64,000 nucleotides of DNA, taken from positions 8,310,501-8,374,500 of the forward strand of contig OY829539.1 of assembly GCA_963691705.1 (NCBI GenBank), given 5' to 3'. Positions 63,201 to 64,000 of this stretch are shown piece by piece; positions within the stretch are counted from its first letter, which is position 1; each line of letters starts with the position of its first letter. Below the pieces are notes generated by a model. That model was not told the DNA's origin. It was given only the letters and a program-made list of their open reading frames with translations, and ran no database searches. This DNA comes from Viola odorata. Its lineage: Eukaryota; Streptophyta; Magnoliopsida; Malpighiales; Violaceae. The position numbers were made by a program, and so were the translations under genes.

Positions 63201-64000
63201 GAAATGTGCGAAAAGACATACTTTCTGGGCAATTTCAGAAGAGTTTAAGCTTCAAGACTAGCGTCGAGACCATAGACACCAATTTCTCCATGTACTAATG
63301 TACTCGGATTGATATGCAAACTCTATTTTTGTGCTGTGTTATCTGCATTTTGAGTGACTAAACATATAGCCTTGTTTGCGAGCGAGTGAGTAAACACATA
63401 TCTGGTGAGGGCTGCTCGTGACTAGGCCTGATGTGGAAAAGTTCTACCTTTGGGGTCGGTATCCCAATCCTTTAATGCAGGTGTGCATCTAGGCAGGAAG
63501 CGCCTTATCGAGACCTGGACAATTGACGGGTTTGATCATTCCAGTGCTTTGGTTGTTTGTGTTCATGTTTTGGTACTGTTTTTAATTTTGTGAATGCTCA
63601 AGGGCGAGCATTGGGCAGTGTGGGGATATTTGATTACATGTATATTATGCATGTTTTTCCTTCCATTCTTACCTCGATTTAGGCCTTGATACTACTAATT
63701 CGCTCGTGTTTCCATCTTTATCGCAGATCAAGGCCAAGAAGCAGAAATGTGCTAAAAGACATACTTTCTGGGCAATTTCAGAAGAGTTTAAGCTTCAAGA
63801 CTAGCGTCGAGACCATAGACACCAATTTCTCCATGTACTAATGTACTCGAATTGATATGCAAACTCTATTTTTGTGCTGTGTTATCTGCATTTTGAGTGA
63901 CTAAACATATAGGCTTGTTTGCGAGCGAGTGAGTAAACACATATCTGGTGAGGGCTGCTCGTGACTAGGCTTGATATGGAAAAGTTCTACCTTTGGGGTC
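60259..64000 (+). repeat. Octamer HOR copy, truncated: M112-M118, N/K-O-L-N-P-Q-R
   Basis: N/K hybrid 60259 (544 bp), O 60803 (GTATTTAATT, CTTAAGGGTG), L 61346, N 61889 (544 bp), P 62433, Q 62976, R 63519 (482 nt present). M114-M118 match M106-M110 with one difference seen by eye, C at 63599 versus G at 59253. The expected S monomer would begin just past the window. Confidence 0.85.

Larger units (their letters stand above)
1..64000 (+). repeat. Satellite DNA array, 543-bp monomer, about 118 tandem copies
   Basis: The phrase ACAATTGACGGGTTTGATC (or its ATAATTAACGGG variant) recurs every 543 bp from position 1 to the last monomer start at 63519, always on the + strand. Monomers align end to end with no spacer. 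Departures from 543 are single-base: 542 bp in the 15 class-B copies and in M25 and M69, and 544 bp in M99, M107, M112 and M115. Neighbouring copies differ at a handful of sites and some look identical by eye (M1 and M2). No unique sequence, mobile element or inverted copy interrupts the array, and it extends beyond both window ends. The family is not one I recognise. Every 300-base stretch of the window is covered by this entry, and no independent gene is visible. Confidence 0.98.
52655..64000 (+). repeat. Region 5: octamer HOR of about 4345 bp
   Basis: Starts are 52655, 53198, 53742, 54285, 54828, 55371, 55914, 56457, 57000, 57543, 58087, 58630, 59173, 59716, 60259, 60803, 61346, 61889, 62433, 62976 and 63519. 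The L-N pair recurs at 52655, 57000 and 61346. The string is L-N-K-L-K'-J'' / K-O-L-N-P-Q-R-S / NK-O-L-N-P-Q-R, cut by the window end. L carries ATCGTAGATCTAGG, N is 544 bp with CATGTGTTTGGG, O has TTTATCACAG and GTCCTAATG, Q has GACAGG with GGCTGTTTG, and R has TGTATATTATG and TCGAATTG. Confidence 0.85.

Noticed and set aside
1..64000. CRISPR array or rDNA/5S tandem gene cluster as an explanation for the periodicity
   Set aside because: The 543-bp period has no short repeat with unique spacers, and no rRNA or 5S-like conserved core is recognisable.
1..64000. Transposon or retroelement origin (LTRs, terminal inverted repeats, target-site duplications)
   Set aside because: No terminal repeats, polymerase or transposase motifs, or insertion boundaries are present within or between monomers. 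Length is constant to within one or two bases.

Overview
The whole window is one uninterrupted, head-to-tail satellite DNA array. I count 117 complete monomers and a truncated 118th, all in the same orientation, with a basic period of 543 bp (541-542 bp or 544 bp only where single-base indels occur). Hand counting of two rows gives about 40% G+C. I see no unique DNA, transposon, rRNA, tRNA, telomere repeat, CRISPR array or inverted monomer. The array runs off both window edges, so it is longer than 64 kb. This points to a nuclear, heterochromatic (centromeric, pericentromeric or subtelomeric) region of a eukaryote. I do not recognise the satellite and cannot name the organism.

Monomers are numbered from the point where they begin ACAATTGACGGG: M1 = 1, M2 = 544, M3 = 1087 and so on. 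They fall into recurring sequence classes, which I label A to S. The key classes are: A (CTTAACTCG, GAGGCC, tail GGGGCC); B (542 bp, one T lost from a T run, AAATACAT); C (GGGCAG, CAG-AAA-TGT-GCT, GCCAGCG); D (GCTGAAGGGCGGG); E (GCTCATGGG, CACTAAT, GCTGAGG); F (ATAATTAAC start, CCAAAGCTTTGG, then an A-like 3' half); G (F-like 5' half, E-like 3' half); I (GTGTATGCTC); J (TTTATGAATGCTGAAG); K (GATATTTTATT, ATTTAAG); L (ATCGTAGATCTAGG); N (544 bp, CATGTGTTTGGG); O, P, Q, R and S near the right end.

The order of classes shows several layers of higher-order repeat (HOR) organisation. Region 1 (1-24427, M1-M45) has phrases of variable length that open with B and usually run C-D-E-F with optional A copies. 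Region 2 (24428-37994, M46-M70) is mostly B-led triplets. Region 3 (37995-45052, M71-M83) contains an 1086-bp dimer and then a transition. Region 4 (45053-52654, M84-M97) has a 2172-bp tetramer. Region 5 (52655-64000, M98-M118) has an approximately 4345-bp octamer. Mosaic monomers with narrow breakpoints mark unequal crossovers or gene conversions.

No functional protein-coding gene is supported. Each monomer does carry an exon-like cassette: a TACTAAT branch-point-like motif, a pyrimidine-rich stretch ending CAG, a 25-codon open frame closed by TAG, a T-rich 3'-UTR-like tract and a GTGAGT donor-like motif. This looks like a captured 3' end of a gene that has since decayed in many monomer classes. 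It is the most unusual feature here. Whether it is transcribed or spliced cannot be told from sequence.
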